DNA of 64,000 nt from Bacillus sp. FJAT-45037 (GTDB taxonomy: Bacteria; Bacillota; Bacilli; Bacillales; Bacillaceae_D): the NCBI RefSeq assembly GCF_002797325.1, contig NZ_KZ454938.1:1624267-1688266 (forward strand), in the 5' to 3' direction. Position 1 is the first letter of the stretch. Each line of letters opens with the position of its first letter. Positions 53,887-62,089 of this stretch are shown here, piece by piece. Below the pieces are notes generated by a model that saw nothing but the letters and a program-made list of their open reading frames with translations, made no database searches and was not told where the DNA came from. Made by a program: the position numbers and the translations under genes.

Positions 53887-54222
53887 TTGGCGTTCCTCCT
53901 AAATAATAAAAAAATTTAACATCTATGCAAAAGAAATAGTTCCCCATCACTCAATTAAGTGAAACTGGCCCTTTTCTAATACGCGTTAATTGTTGAAAAT
54001 TGTTCTTTTCATACTTACACTTTATTTAACGTTGAACCGTTCGCTCCCATTGGTAACACTGGCTCTGATTAAAGAATCTATAACGCACTCAAACGTTACG
54101 ACCCACAACCCGTTCGAATCACTTGCAAATAGTATACCTTATTCATGAATTGAAACACAAGACTGAACTTCCTTTACTACCAAAATCATGCAACCATTTG
54201 CACCTTTTTTTCTTCTGCTCAC
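53887..54222 (-). promoter_or_regulatory. rnjB leader region with candidate promoter
   Basis: A 336-bp gap with no gene on either strand. On the minus strand TTGTGT and TATACT (near 54137-54142), 18 bp apart, could start a leader of about 240 nt before rnjB. Small partial inverted repeats occur near 54050-54090. No T-box, lysine or other riboswitch consensus is recognised, and no internal terminator is clear. RNase J mRNAs may be autoregulated, which could explain a long leader. Confidence 0.4.
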
Positions 54223-54252
54223 GAAAAAAGTCTAACCCCTAAAGGTTAGACT
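54223..54252 (-). terminator. dapA terminator
   Basis: Stem GTCTAACC / GGTTAGAC with a 6-nt loop and six T on the minus strand. It overlaps the 3' end and stop codon of dapA. Confidence 0.9.
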
Positions 54253-55114
54253 CATTCATAGTTACAAGGACGTTCCTTTGCTCTTCTTTCGTTAAAGGAA
54301 CAAGTGGCATGCGTACTCCGCCGACATCTAGACCAACTACTTGCATCGCGTATTTCACACATGTTGGATTTGGTGCATAAAACATAGCTTTCATCAGTGG
54401 GAGCAATGAGCGATGAATGTTCGCGGCATCTTCTACATTACCTTTTAAAAATGCTTGGATCATTTGTTGCATTCTTTCACCTGCTACATGCGAAACGACT
54501 GATACAACACCGTTTGCGCCAATTGATAACGCAGGTAAGGTAAGGGAATCATCCCCACTATATACAAAAAAGTCTGAACTCGTTGCTTCGATAATCACAG
54601 CCATTTGTTCAAGGTCTCCACTTGCTTCCTTAACCGCTGTGATATTATCAATTTTTGCTAACTGAATCGTCGTTTCCGCAGACATATTAACAGATGTTCT
54701 ACCAGGAACATTATAAAGCATCACAGGTAAACGCGTCTCATTTGCAATGGCTTTAAAGTGATCATAAAGTCCTTGTTGTGATGGCTTATTATAATAAGGT
54801 GTGACGAGCATAATCCCGTCGACACCCACCTGTTCAGCTTTCTTTGTGAGACGAATTGACCCCGCGGTATCATTACTCCCTGTCCCGGCAATAACCGCTG
54901 CTCGCTTATTGACGTGCGTGACTGCACATTGAAACAAGGCAACTTTCTCTTCTTCTGTAAGTGTCGGAGATTCGCCCGTCGTCCCGGCAATAACAAGCGC
55001 ATCTGTCCCTTTGGCTAGTAAATAATCAATCAATTTTCTCGTTCGATCAAAATCGATATTTCCTTTTGAATCATACGGTGTAACCATTGCTGTCCATACA
55101 TGGCCAAAATCCAT
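54239..55114 (-). CDS. dapA: 4-hydroxy-tetrahydrodipicolinate synthase
   Basis: A 291-residue aldolase-type enzyme condensing pyruvate with aspartate semialdehyde, the first step toward lysine, diaminopimelate and dipicolinate. The ATG at 55114 (MDFGHVWTAMVTPYDSKGNI) follows AAGGAG by 9 bp. Motifs: GTTGESPTL (about 43-51), catalytic Tyr in MLYNVPGRT (about 131-139) and the Schiff-base Lys in ITAVKEASGD (about 158-167). It is the last gene of the asd-dapG-dapA unit and feeds dipicolinate synthase encoded just upstream. Confidence 0.97.
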   Translation of the reverse strand: MDFGHVWTAMVTPYDSKGNIDFDRTRKLIDYLLAKGTDALVIAGTTGESPTLTEEEKVALFQCAVTHVNKRAAVIAGTGSNDTAGSIRLTKKAEQVGVDGIMLVTPYYNKPSQQGLYDHFKAIANETRLPVMLYNVPGRTSVNMSAETTIQLAKIDNITAVKEASGDLEQMAVIIEATSSDFFVYSGDDSLTLPALSIGANGVVSVVSHVAGERMQQMIQAFLKGNVEDAANIHRSLLPLMKAMFYAPNPTCVKYAMQVVGLDVGGVRMPLVPLTKEEQRNVLVTMNESNL

Positions 55115-55152
55115 ATTTCCCAACTCCTTACACGAGCAATTATTGCTGACTC

Positions 55153-56379
55153 CTAAACGGATTTATTCCCAACTTCTTCTAAATGGAACATGTAATGGAG
55201 TGCATTTACAGCCTTTTTCATATCTTCCTCTTTTACAAGGATCCAAATCGTTGTATGAGAGTCGGCAGATTGCAAAATTTGAATGTTTTCACGCGAAAGT
55301 GCGCCAACAATTTTAGCTGTAACTCCCGGCACACCACTCATTCCTGCACCTACAGCTGACACTTTGGCGCAGTGGCGTTGTACTTCGGGTTCATAGCCCA
55401 TTTCATTTAAAACAGCTATGGCTCGATCAGCGACTTCATCAGAAATCGTGTAAACAACGCCTCTAGGGTTAATATTAATAAAATCAACGCTAATCTTTTC
55501 ATTTGCCATGGCTTTGAATACTTTTTCTTGTAAATCAAACTGTCCATCTTTGGCAAAGACTTTTATTTGAGTGATGTTTGCTAAATGCGCAATTCCTGTA
55601 ATGGTACGATCTTGAACATCTTGCGCTGCTTTTTCCGAGAGCATGGAAGTCACGAGTGTACCTCGGCTCGATGAATGAGTAGATCGAATATGAAGAGGGA
55701 TTTTTGCTTGCATCGCAATCTCAACCGCTCGCGGATGGATGACTTTGGCCCCTTGATAGGCCATATTGCAAATCTCATTATACGTCATTGTATCTAGTGC
55801 ACGAGCATCTGATACAATGCGTGGGTCGGCCGTCATAACACCTTCTACATCTGTGAAAATATCGACCCATTCTGCCCCAACAGCCGCACCTAAAGCCGTA
55901 GCAGATGTATCACTACCCCCACGACCTAGCGTCGTAATTTCGCCTGTTTTCGATTGACCTTGGAAGCCTGCCACGACAACTACATCTTGATTCGTCAGTG
56001 TTTTTTTCAAATGGTCTGAACGCATCTCTAAAATTTTTGCACTTGTGAAATCATCATTTGTTCTAAATCCAGCTTGCGCCCCTGTAAGTGCTGAAGCCTG
56101 TAGACCTAGTTCATTTAATAACTCTGTAAACACAACGGAAGAAATAATCTCTCCACAAGACACTAATAAATCTTGCTCGCGTTTGGAGATATGATTATGA
56201 TTTACTAATTGAAGCAATGTATCAGTTGCATAAGGCTCACCTTTACGACCCATAGCTGAGACGACTACAATGACTTTATAGCCATCTTGCACAGATTTCA
56301 ATACGTGCTTTGCTGCTTTTTTTCGGACCTCTTCATCTCTTACTGATGTTCCACCAAATTTTTGTACTATGATCTTCAT
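55153..56379 (-). CDS. dapG: Aspartokinase I (diaminopimelate-sensitive type)
   Basis: A 408-residue aspartate kinase. Kinase motifs: VQKFGGTSVRDEE (5-17), VVVSAMGRKGEP (about 37-48) and GRGGSDTSATALGAAVGAEW (about 154-173) with DVEGVMTADPR (about 177-187). Two ACT domains form the C-terminal part (about 265-400; SVDFININPRGVVYTISDEV). It is the DapG type, feedback-inhibited by diaminopimelate, judging by position beside asd and dapA. It starts 16 bp after asd. Confidence 0.96.
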   Translation of the reverse strand: MKIIVQKFGGTSVRDEEVRKKAAKHVLKSVQDGYKVIVVVSAMGRKGEPYATDTLLQLVNHNHISKREQDLLVSCGEIISSVVFTELLNELGLQASALTGAQAGFRTNDDFTSAKILEMRSDHLKKTLTNQDVVVVAGFQGQSKTGEITTLGRGGSDTSATALGAAVGAEWVDIFTDVEGVMTADPRIVSDARALDTMTYNEICNMAYQGAKVIHPRAVEIAMQAKIPLHIRSTHSSSRGTLVTSMLSEKAAQDVQDRTITGIAHLANITQIKVFAKDGQFDLQEKVFKAMANEKISVDFININPRGVVYTISDEVADRAIAVLNEMGYEPEVQRHCAKVSAVGAGMSGVPGVTAKIVGALSRENIQILQSADSHTTIWILVKEEDMKKAVNALHYMFHLEEVGNKSV

Positions 56380-56394
56380 AAGGCACCTACTCTT

Positions 56395-57441
56395 TTACGA
56401 TAGAAGTTGTAATTTAACAAGGCTTTCAGCAATTTGAACAGAGTTCCAAGCGGCGCCTTTTAATAAGTTATCTGAAACAATCCACATGTGGTATCCATTA
56501 TCACGATCTAGATCACGACGAAGTCTACCAACAAATACATCCTCTTTGCCCACGCAATTAGCTGCCATAGGATATAATTGCGATGCTGGATCATCTTGTA
56601 ATGTAATGCCTGGTGCACTGTGTAATAGTTCTTTTAGTTCTGGTACAGTTGCTCCTGATTTTTCTGTTTCAATATAAACAGATTCAGAATGGCCCGTCTC
56701 AATTGGTAGTCGTACGCATGTTGCAGCTACCTCTAAACGATCCATGTTCATAATTTTCTTCGTCTCGTTTATCATTTTCATCTCTTCAAATGTATACCCA
56801 TTCTCTTGGAATAGATCAATTTGAGGGATGGCATTAAATGCAATTTGGTAGTGCTTTTTATCGCCACCAACTGGTAAGATCTCAGGTGTAAACTCTTCAT
56901 TATTTAAAATCGCTTTTGTTTGATCCTTCATTTCTTCAATTGCATCAAGACCCGCTCCTGATACTGCTTGGTACGTTGACACAACAACCTTTGTTAGGCC
57001 GTATTGTTTGCGGATCGGTTCTAATGCTACAACCATTTGAATCGTTGAGCAGTTTGGATTGGCAATAATTCCTTTATGGTTACGTAATTCTTCTTCATTT
57101 ACTTCTGGCACAACAAGAGGGACATCTGGATCCATTCTATAGGCACTTGTGTTATCAACTACTATCGCACCGCGCTTAACAGCTTCAGGCGCTAACGCTT
57201 TTGAAACAGATCCTCCTGCACTAAATAATGCAACTTGAACACCCTCAAATGATTCAGGTGTTGCTTCTTGGACTGTATACGTTTTTCCTTTAAAAGTAAT
57301 TTCTTTACCTGCTGAACGCTTAGAACTAAGCAATGTTAGTTGCCCAATTGGAAAGTTGCGTTCCTCTAATGTTTTTAGCATTTGTTGTCCGACGGCACCT
57401 GTTGCTCCTACAACAGCTACATGGTAGTTTGGTGTTGTCAT
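56395..57441 (-). CDS. asd: Aspartate-semialdehyde dehydrogenase
   Basis: A 348-residue enzyme reducing aspartyl phosphate to the semialdehyde. The ATG at 57441 ([20 protein letters not shown]) has GGAAGGGG upstream; earlier in-frame codons to 57480 give a non-conserved extension. NADP motif GATGAVG (about 12-18), catalytic Cys in [13 protein letters not shown] (about 128-140) and the [14 protein letters not shown] segment are all present. The B. subtilis protein has 346 residues. An extended -10 promoter lies at 57502-57510, so the biosynthetic unit is not wholly dependent on the sporulation promoter of spoVF. Confidence 0.97.
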   Translation of the reverse strand: MTTPNYHVAVVGATGAVGQQMLKTLEERNFPIGQLTLLSSKRSAGKEITFKGKTYTVQEATPESFEGVQVALFSAGGSVSKALAPEAVKRGAIVVDNTSAYRMDPDVPLVVPEVNEEELRNHKGIIANPNCSTIQMVVALEPIRKQYGLTKVVVSTYQAVSGAGLDAIEEMKDQTKAILNNEEFTPEILPVGGDKKHYQIAFNAIPQIDLFQENGYTFEEMKMINETKKIMNMDRLEVAATCVRLPIETGHSESVYIETEKSGATVPELKELLHSAPGITLQDDPASQLYPMAANCVGKEDVFVGRLRRDLDRDNGYHMWIVSDNLLKGAAWNSVQIAESLVKLQLLS

Positions 57442-57501
57442 TTCTAGTTCCCCTTCCGCGTTCATGAGTTTAGTAGACATTTTCTTGTGACGATTGAAAT
57501 G

Positions 57502-57510
57502 ATTATAGCA
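57502..57510 (-). promoter_or_regulatory. asd promoter (extended -10)
   Basis: On the minus strand TGCTATAAT: TATAAT (57502-57507) with TGC upstream (57508-57510), 60 bp before the asd ATG. No good -35 at 17 bp (a TTGGCG lies 20 bp away). It separates the vegetative asd-dapG-dapA unit from spoVFAB. Confidence 0.6.
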
Positions 57511-57588
57511 TACTCCATTCCTCTAATCGCCAAGTTCCTCTATTAAACTTTAAGGGAAATCTCTCAATTGTGCAACTTCGTCAAATCG

Positions 57589-58182
57589 CTAATCTTTGTA
57601 TTTTTCAACAAGAACGGGCTGATATTGCTTTCCAGCTATGGCAGACTCTACTGTATCCACTAATGCTCCCATTCTAGCCACAAGCGAGTTTGGTTTTTTT
57701 ACTGGGTCGTCTTGACCAAATGGGATAAAGTAAATATTCTTTGTGGACATGAGTCGCATAATATTCACTCCATTTAATCCTAGAGCATCATTCGTTGAAA
57801 TACCAAGAACAACTGGATTTCCATTTCTTAGTGTTGCTTTGGCTCCCATTAACACTGGGGAGTCAGTTAGAGCATTGGCGAATTTGCTCGTTGAATTGCC
57901 TGTAATTGGTGCGACCACCATGCAGTCTAGTGGGGTCTTTGGGCCAAATGGTTCTGCTTTAACGATTGAGTTGACGATAGGCTCTGGAGTGATCTCTTGA
58001 ATTTTTCTTAGCCAATCCGCACTCTCACCAAACTTTGTGTCTGTTGATTCTACAGTGTAGGTAAGAAATGGCGTTACTTTAGCACCAAGGTCGACTAGTT
58101 TCTTCATCTCTGGCAGCACAGCATCGTACGTACAATGGGAACCGGTTAAACCAAAACCAATATGTTTACCTTTAAATGACAT
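57589..58182 (-). CDS. spoVFB: Dipicolinate synthase subunit B
   Basis: A 197-residue flavoprotein-like subunit: HIGFGLTGSHCTYDAVLPEM (7-26), VVAPITGNSTSKFANALTDS (about 88-107) and the PNSLVARM tail, the pattern of the UbiX/PPC decarboxylase-like FMN fold. With SpoVFA it makes dipicolinic acid in the mother cell for spore core dehydration. It is downstream of spoVFA by 95 bp and of the sigma-K promoter. Confidence 0.96.
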   Translation of the reverse strand: MSFKGKHIGFGLTGSHCTYDAVLPEMKKLVDLGAKVTPFLTYTVESTDTKFGESADWLRKIQEITPEPIVNSIVKAEPFGPKTPLDCMVVAPITGNSTSKFANALTDSPVLMGAKATLRNGNPVVLGISTNDALGLNGVNIMRLMSTKNIYFIPFGQDDPVKKPNSLVARMGALVDTVESAIAGKQYQPVLVEKYKD

Positions 58183-58277
58183 GTTAGTACCTCCTTAATC
58201 TATGTGAAAAGAACTATGCTTCGTCATAAAAAATCAAGCCTAGCTTTAATCACATATAAGTGAAAATATCCTTCTAT

Positions 58278-59153
58278 TTATTCTGCTTGAAGCAACTCTG
58301 CTAATACATTAGCAAGAATTCGCCCTGCTGTTTTTGGAGCAACGATCCCTGGAAGACCAGGTGCTAATAAAGCGCGCATTCCGCGTTTTTCCGCATAACG
58401 AAAGTCGGTTCCACCTGGTTTGGAGGCAAGGTCGATGACCAAAGCATTGATCGGCATTTCAGCGAGTACCTTTGCTGTAAGAATCCGATCTGGAACGGTA
58501 TTAATGCAGATATCTATCAACTTCATTTCGTCACTTAGATTCGCTGTATGAAAGGGTGTGAGACCCATTTCCATAATCCTAGCTAGTTGATGCGACTCAT
58601 TGGCTCCTACTTTTACGTGAGCTCCTAAAGAAGCAAACGTTCTCGCCACTGACATTCCAACTCTTCCGAACCCTAAAACAGCTACATTTGCACTATGAAT
58701 AGTGATATCTGTATGTTGAATCGCCATCATAATGGTTCCTTCTGTTGTTGGTATCGAGTTATAGATGGCAATATCATCTCGTTCCATCAACTTCACTAAC
58801 CGACGCTTCGCTTTTTTCACACAAGAATCTAATGCAGCATTACTGATGCCGGAATAAATTGTGCAGTGTTCTGGTGTTTGACTTACTTCTTTTGCGGTCA
58901 ATTTAATTTTCTCATTCGAAAAAACGGTATCTATTTCACTCTCACTATTTAATCCATTAACTGGCAATAAGATAGCATCAACACTTTTCCAATCAATCTC
59001 ATCTATTGACTGTTTTGATGCCCCTATATAGCCGTCATCTAGATGATCAAAGCCGACTAATGCAAGCTTTGCATCTAATGCCGATAGCTTTCGGATGATT
59101 TCTAGTTGCCTAGCGTCCCCTCCGATGACGACGATCACTTTCCCCGTTAACAT
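58278..59153 (-). CDS. spoVFA: Dipicolinate synthase subunit A
   Basis: A 291-residue NAD(P)-binding subunit. The ATG at 59153 (MLTGKVIVVIGGDARQLEII) matches B. subtilis DpaA and has AAAGGGG upstream; an ATG three codons earlier is too close to that site. Features: an N-terminal VIGGDARQLEIIRKL segment, a Rossmann VAVLGFGRVGMSVARTFASL (about 154-173) as in adenosylhomocysteinase-type folds, and ALLAPGLPGIVAPKTAGRIL near the end. It is the first gene of the sigma-K-dependent spoVF unit. Confidence 0.97.
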   Translation of the reverse strand: MLTGKVIVVIGGDARQLEIIRKLSALDAKLALVGFDHLDDGYIGASKQSIDEIDWKSVDAILLPVNGLNSESEIDTVFSNEKIKLTAKEVSQTPEHCTIYSGISNAALDSCVKKAKRRLVKLMERDDIAIYNSIPTTEGTIMMAIQHTDITIHSANVAVLGFGRVGMSVARTFASLGAHVKVGANESHQLARIMEMGLTPFHTANLSDEMKLIDICINTVPDRILTAKVLAEMPINALVIDLASKPGGTDFRYAEKRGMRALLAPGLPGIVAPKTAGRILANVLAELLQAE

Positions 59154-59253
59154 CCCGGCCATACCCCTTTCCTGCTTATCTCACCATTTCCCCTCGCACT
59201 TAAACGTATCTACCTACATAAGAGGGTGTAACTCTAACAGTTTCGATTCACGA

Positions 59254-59282
59254 TAGCATATGTATTGAATGAATAATGGGTG
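59254..59282 (-). promoter_or_regulatory. sigma-K promoter of spoVFAB
   Basis: On the minus strand CACC (59279-59282) and CATATGCTA (59254-59262), a perfect CATANNNTA -10, with 16 bp between. This matches the sigma-K consensus and the known late mother-cell control of dipicolinate synthesis. Confidence 0.85.
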
Positions 59283-59322
59283 AATCAATCACAGCCTAAT
59301 CATAAGTCTTCTATGATCGAAC

Positions 59323-59353
59323 AAAAAAAGACACATCGCACAGGCGATATGTC
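59323..59353 (-). terminator. ymxH terminator
   Basis: Stem GACATATCGC / GCGATGTGTC with a 4-nt loop, then seven T on the minus strand, overlapping the ymxH stop. Confidence 0.9.
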
Positions 59354-59603
59354 ATTCATAACGATAATCATCTTCCATATCAATAATAATCATATCCTGG
59401 CCAATTTTTTTGATTTGCCCCCAATGAACCGTCACTTCTTTTTCTTTTTTACCAAACCCAAACCATTTCATCGTGGGAATGATAAAGGCTTCGATTTCGC
59501 CCGTTTGTTCGTTAATTAAAAGGTCTGTTTGTCCGAGAATACCCATTCGTTCCCCTTTTTGATAATCAATGATTTCTTTATTGCTAATTTCACTTAAGCG
59601 CAT
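59352..59603 (-). CDS. ymxH: YmxH/YlmC PRC-barrel protein
   Basis: An 83-residue PRC-barrel protein of the YlmC/YmxH sporulation family: MRLSEISNKEIIDYQKGERM, LLINEQTGEIEAFIIPTMKW, FGKKEKEVTVHWGQIKKIGQ. It is found in spore formers between mlpA and spoVF. The role is unknown. Upstream on the minus strand a CACATAAGG nonamer is repeated with a 13-bp period, which could hold a regulator site. Good ribosome site (CGGAGGGTGAG). Confidence 0.93.
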   Translation of the reverse strand: MRLSEISNKEIIDYQKGERMGILGQTDLLINEQTGEIEAFIIPTMKWFGFGKKEKEVTVHWGQIKKIGQDMIIIDMEDDYRYE

Positions 59604-59671
59604 ATTCTCACCCTCCGTTCTAAAAGCATAGAATTCAGCCTTATGTGTAATCCTTATGTGAAATTACAAAG

Positions 59672-59699
59672 AAAAAGACCAGCCATCCTCGGCTGGTCT
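59672..59699 (-). terminator. mlpA terminator
   Basis: Perfect 9-bp stem AGACCAGCC / GGCTGGTCT with a 6-nt loop and five T on the minus strand, after the mlpA stop. Confidence 0.88.
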
Positions 59700-59704
59700 T
59701 CTAC

Positions 59705-60946
59705 TTATTTCTTTAAAGCTTCTGGAAGCTCTCCAGTTGAGCTAATCATCGAAATCGCAGGATCTAATGTTAAAATCGTACTCGCTAAACGATTGACATC
59801 ATCTAAAGCCACTTTATTAATTTCAGTGAGAATATCATCTAGACTACGATGTCTCTTTAACATTAATTCATTCTTCCCGTTTCTACTCATACGAGAATTA
59901 GTACTCTCTAGGCTTAGCATTAAGCTACCCTTTAATTGTTCTTTTCCGTTTTTAAGTTCTTTTTCATTCATTCCTTCTTTTGCCAAGCGCTTTGTCGTGT
60001 TCTGTAACGCAAGGACAAGCTCATCAAGTTGTTCATGAGCGGTCCCCGCATACAATGTCAGCATTCCACTGTCTTGATAAGAAGAATGATATGAGAAGAC
60101 TGAATAGCATAAACCACGTTTCTCACGGATTTCTTGGAACAGTCTACTGCTCATGCTTCCACCTAATAAGTTATTTAGTAGGATCAATGAGTACATATCT
60201 TCATTTCCAATTTCAAGACCAGGATAAGCCAAACATAAGTGAGCTTGCTCCGTTTCTTTTTTTCGAGTAATCGTATTCGTTAAGAACTTAGGAGCCGTTG
60301 CTTCGTAATGATAAGTCGTTGGCTTCACTTCTTTAAAAATATCTTTAAGTGAATCAATGACCTCATCAGTAATATTCCCCGCAACAGAAATTACGACATG
60401 GTCCCCTGTATAATAGCGATCCATATAAGAACGAAGCGCATCTTCATCAAATGTTTTTAGTGTATCAATCGTTCCTAAAATAGGATACCCTAAAGAATGT
60501 TTGCCGTAAGCCGCCTCACTAAGTAAGTCATGAACAATATCATCTGGTGTATCATCAACCATTTTGAGTTCTTCAACGACTACGTTTCTTTCTTTGGCTA
60601 ACTCTCCTGCTTCGAACTCAGAGTTAAAAAACATATCTGAGAGAACGTCAACTGCGATAGGAGCATGTTCATCGAGCACTTTTGCATAGTAACAAGTGTA
60701 TTCTTTTGAAGTAAAAGCATTCACTTGGCCGCCAATACAATCAAATGCTTCTGCTATATCAGCTGCGCTACGTTTTTTTGTTCCTTTAAAAAACATGTGC
60801 TCAAGAAAATGAGAAATACCGTTTTCTTGTTCTTGTTCGTACCTTGAACCCGTCCCAATCCACACACCGATTGACACCGATCGCACGGTTGGAATTGTTT
60901 CTGCCATAATACGAACACCATTATCTAATTCAATTTTTTGTATCAA
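59705..60946 (-). CDS. mlpA: M16-family zinc peptidase MlpA (YmxG)
   Basis: A 413-residue processing-peptidase-like protein. The motif HFLEH is at about 46-50 (ISHFLEHMFFKGTKK) with the third ligand Glu in the ERNVVVEELKMVDD helix (about 117). It belongs to the mitochondrial-processing-peptidase type. In B. subtilis MlpA affects extracellular protease levels and is expressed with pnp-linked genes. It is 17 bp after ylxY and ends at a terminator. Confidence 0.95.
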   Translation of the reverse strand: MIQKIELDNGVRIMAETIPTVRSVSIGVWIGTGSRYEQEQENGISHFLEHMFFKGTKKRSAADIAEAFDCIGGQVNAFTSKEYTCYYAKVLDEHAPIAVDVLSDMFFNSEFEAGELAKERNVVVEELKMVDDTPDDIVHDLLSEAAYGKHSLGYPILGTIDTLKTFDEDALRSYMDRYYTGDHVVISVAGNITDEVIDSLKDIFKEVKPTTYHYEATAPKFLTNTITRKKETEQAHLCLAYPGLEIGNEDMYSLILLNNLLGGSMSSRLFQEIREKRGLCYSVFSYHSSYQDSGMLTLYAGTAHEQLDELVLALQNTTKRLAKEGMNEKELKNGKEQLKGSLMLSLESTNSRMSRNGKNELMLKRHRSLDDILTEINKVALDDVNRLASTILTLDPAISMISSTGELPEALKK

Positions 60947-60963
60947 ATTATATCCCCCTATTA

Positions 60964-61941
60964 TCAGTCATCTAGGGTTACACCAACATGAGGTCTAGAT
61001 TCAGACATTACTTCTGAAACAGTACCAAGCTCATACCCTCTTGCTTGGATGCCTCTAATCATGTCTTCAAGTCCAATTGCTGTCGGTTCTGTTGGATGCA
61101 TAAGAACCATCGCACCTGAATGCATCTTTTCTAACACTCGATTCACCATTTCATCTGGTGCTGGCTTGCGCCAATCTACAGTATCTACGGACCATAAGAT
61201 CGTCATCATTCCATGCTCTCGTGCTTGATCAACAACGGTTTGAGAAAAGCTTCCACTTGGTGGGGCAAACCACTTTGGTGTAACATCTAAGGTTGCTAGT
61301 ATGACATCATTTGTTTTTTTAAATTCTTCATTCATTCTTTCCAAAGTTAGTGATTTCATATCAGGATGTGAATAGGCATGGTTTCCAATTTCATGACCTT
61401 GCTCTAAAATCATCGTCGCCATCGTTGGATTTTTCTTCACCCAAGAGCCATCCAAAAAAAACGTTGATTTCACTCCAAGTTCATCCATTACTTTAAGCAT
61501 ATCAGGAATGTATTCGTTCCCCCATGCGACATTTACAAGTAAACTAACCATAGGCTTTTTTTCATTACCTTTATAGATTGGAGATGGTGGAAGTTCTTCA
61601 AGATGAACAGTAGGCTTTACTTCTTTAAATACTAATCGTTCTTCACTAAAGGTCTCTAACTTCTTCATCTTATCATAGGAAGCATCTACGTCAACTGTGA
61701 TCCCGTTATAACCAGGGACCGCTTTCCACACAGGGTCCAGTCGAGCATCAATTGCTAGCTCTTCATACCCGTCTTTTTTTGCAATAATCTCTTCATACAA
61801 TGGATCTTGTAGTTTCATGACCATCTGAGAGTCTTGCTTTAATTCATTTATGTATTGCAACGAGAAGGGATTTTGCACCGCCCCGAATGTGATCACTAAT
61901 AAAGCACCAAATAAAAAGATAAAGGATGCACCTTTTTTCAT
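60964..61941 (-). CDS. ylxY: Sporulation-associated polysaccharide deacetylase homologue YlxY
   Basis: A 325-residue membrane-anchored NodB-fold protein. The ATG at 61941 (MKKGASFIFLFGALLVITFG) has GAAGGAGG upstream and a 15-residue hydrophobic signal/anchor. The NodB domain (about 128-310) keeps the metal His pair HEIGNHAYSHPD, but the first catalytic Asp position (TFDDG in active enzymes) reads LLVNVAWGN, so Asp is Asn. YlxY-type proteins carry this change, suggesting a non-catalytic or altered role. It is cotranscribed with mlpA. Confidence 0.93.
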   Translation of the reverse strand: MKKGASFIFLFGALLVITFGAVQNPFSLQYINELKQDSQMVMKLQDPLYEEIIAKKDGYEELAIDARLDPVWKAVPGYNGITVDVDASYDKMKKLETFSEERLVFKEVKPTVHLEELPPSPIYKGNEKKPMVSLLVNVAWGNEYIPDMLKVMDELGVKSTFFLDGSWVKKNPTMATMILEQGHEIGNHAYSHPDMKSLTLERMNEEFKKTNDVILATLDVTPKWFAPPSGSFSQTVVDQAREHGMMTILWSVDTVDWRKPAPDEMVNRVLEKMHSGAMVLMHPTEPTAIGLEDMIRGIQARGYELGTVSEVMSESRPHVGVTLDD

Positions 61942-62050
61942 CAAAATCAATCCTCCTTCTAAGACAATACGTATGCTAAAGAAGGACAGGGTAGAACTAG
62001 TGATCACTTAAGGGGAGTGCAAGAGATGTTACTCGATAGGTTTTTATTGT

Positions 62051-62085
62051 AAAAAAAGAGACAAGATTAGTAAACTTGTCTCTTT
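62051..62085 (-). terminator. pnp terminator
   Basis: Perfect 11-bp stem AAAGAGACAAG / CTTGTCTCTTT with a 9-nt loop and seven T on the minus strand, 5 bp after the pnp stop. Confidence 0.93.
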
Positions 62086-62089
62086 CCTC

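Noticed and set aside
57442-57588. A lysine riboswitch or T-box in front of asd
   Set aside because: The leader after the promoter is only about 50 nt and shows neither the T-box sequence nor the lysine aptamer core.
60964-61941. YlxY as a recently inactivated deacetylase
   Set aside because: The Asp-to-Asn change in motif 1 is, to my knowledge, typical of the YlxY family, and the rest of the protein is well kept.
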